The notes beneath the pieces are model-generated. The model searched no databases, was not told the DNA's origin, and saw only the letters and a list, made by a program, of their open reading frames with translations. From the NCBI RefSeq assembly GCF_002419965.1, contig NZ_DIHC01000013.1, positions 1 to 5,737 of the forward strand: a stretch of 5,737 nucleotides of DNA, given 5' to 3'. This document shows positions 5,129 through 5,737 of this stretch, piece after piece (position 1 is the first letter of the stretch; each line of letters begins with the position of its first letter). The position numbers and the translations under genes were made by a program. This DNA is from Pseudomonas sp. UBA5706. Its GTDB lineage: Bacteria > Pseudomonadota > Gammaproteobacteria > Pseudomonadales > Pseudomonadaceae.

Positions 5129-5587
5129 ATGTCTATCAACTGGATTTGCAAACACCATACCGCCCTCGACAAGGAACAGTTGTACGCCATTTTGCAACTG
5201 CGCGCGCAGGTGTTCGTGGTCGAGCAAAAATGCTGGTACCAGGACGTCGATGGTCAGGATTTGCTGGGCGACACGCGCCACTTGATGGCCTGGAAGGACG
5301 ACGAGCTGGTGGCCTACCTACGACTGCTGGACCCCATCCAGCAGAACGGCGACGTCACCATCGGACGCGTAGTCACCGCCCCATCGATGCGCAACAAGGG
5401 CATGGGCCATGAACTGATGGTGCAGGCCCTGGAACACGCCGAGCGCAACTGGCCCGACCAGCCGATCTACCTGTCGGCCCAGGCGCATCTGCAAGGCTAT
5501 TACAGCCGTTATGGGTTCAACCCGGTGGGCGAGATTTACGTCGAAGACGGTATTCCGCATATCGGGATGCGTCGGGACCTGGATTAA
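5129..5587 (+). CDS. elaA: GNAT family N-acetyltransferase, ElaA type
   Basis: This 152-residue cytoplasmic protein matches the small ElaA family (about 150 residues) along its length. The N-terminal LYAILQLRAQVFVVEQKCWYQDVDGQD (18-44) is the family hallmark. GDTRHLMAW (47-55) and ELVAYLRLL (59-67) follow. The acetyl-CoA site is IGRVVTAPSMRNKGMGHELM (78-97), with the pyrophosphate-binding R-N-K-G-M-G at 88-93. The C-terminal part has IYLSAQAHLQGYYSRYGF (113-130) and EDGIPHIGM (139-147). The acceptor substrate of ElaA is not known; GNAT enzymes transfer acetyl from acetyl-CoA to an amine. ATG at 5129 is preceded by GTGAG at 5116-5120, 8 nt away. It is divergent from the solute-binding protein gene and appears to be a single-gene unit. 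Downstream, an imperfect stem (CGCC at 5593-5596 with GGCG at 5623-5626) lacks a T-run, so no clear terminator is seen. Confidence 0.93.
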   Translation: MSINWICKHHTALDKEQLYAILQLRAQVFVVEQKCWYQDVDGQDLLGDTRHLMAWKDDELVAYLRLLDPIQQNGDVTIGRVVTAPSMRNKGMGHELMVQALEHAERNWPDQPIYLSAQAHLQGYYSRYGFNPVGEIYVEDGIPHIGMRRDLD

Positions 5588-5715
5588 ACCTGCGCCTGGC
5601 CGCACCGAGCTAAGCACGGCTTGGCGTAATGGCGGTCTTGAGTTCGTTGCCTCAGGAGCGTCATTAAGGACTTCAACAGCAATCCGATTCCTGGCCCTGA
5701 TTCTGGCCGAAGGCC

Positions 5716-5737
5716 GTAGGAGCCTGGCTTGCCGGCG
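5716..5737 (+). repeat. REP element cut by the window edge
   Basis: GTAGGAGCC followed by TGGCTTGCCGGCG matches, from memory, a very common Pseudomonas REP type (GTAGGAGC-GGCTTGCCGGCGA). Only its left part is in the window. It lies about 130 bp after the elaA stop, as REP elements usually lie between genes. Confidence 0.65.

Noticed and set aside
4996..5412. A 138-codon + strand frame starting with ATG at 4996
   Set aside because: It overlaps the ElaA gene in another frame, becomes Arg- and Pro-rich as shadows do, and has no ribosome binding site.
5593..5626. Rho-independent terminator after elaA
   Set aside because: The stem is interrupted by mismatches, the loop is long and no T-run follows.
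5584..5737. Open frame on the - strand running to the window edge (includes LLLKSLMTLLRQRTQDRHYA)
   Set aside because: It crosses the REP element, has only a weak start context and resembles no family I can name. A fragment of a gene outside the window cannot be excluded.

Overview
The window looks like chromosomal DNA of a Pseudomonas, most likely of the P. syringae group. The evidence is the high GC content, proteins that read as ordinary Pseudomonas housekeeping or accessory proteins, and intergenic repeats typical of that genus: palindromic GTTCCCACGC/GCGTGGGAAC units, a GCGAATGAATCGCTCCCAC-type REP and a GTAGGAGCC-GGCTTGCCGGCG-type REP. The species is an inference from memory, since no search was possible.

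Layout. Positions 1-450 hold no intact gene. They contain a tandem pair of ~190-bp repeats (37-227 and 227-426, about 95% identical) rich in hairpins. The first part of each copy, read on the + strand, resembles the C-terminal end of the RNA helicase DbpA (NGKIKGKSLRVRIL in copy 2). The array therefore looks like a duplicated dbpA 3' end fused to an intergenic palindromic repeat, and the real dbpA probably lies just upstream, outside the window. Next come a TTG-started HI0933/YhiN-family flavoprotein gene (484-1662, +), a 227-bp gap with an inverted pair of REP-like sequences and a strong palindrome, and a 735-residue YccS/YhfK (FUSC) family membrane protein gene (1890-4097, +). Its 3' end overlaps by 20 bp the convergent gene for a secreted family-3 solute-binding protein (4078-4815, -). 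A 313-bp divergent gap separates that from a GNAT acetyltransferase gene of the ElaA family (5129-5587, +). The right edge begins a REP element.

How they fit together. The genes do not form one pathway. The flavoprotein and YccS-like genes are co-directional but separated by REP elements, so they are probably transcribed separately or only loosely coupled. The solute-binding protein has no permease or ATPase beside it. The acetyltransferase is a stand-alone gene with its own leader. I see no new defence, mobile or biosynthetic system. The most interesting item is the dbpA-tail/palindrome tandem array at the left end, followed by the structured leader of the yccS-like gene.
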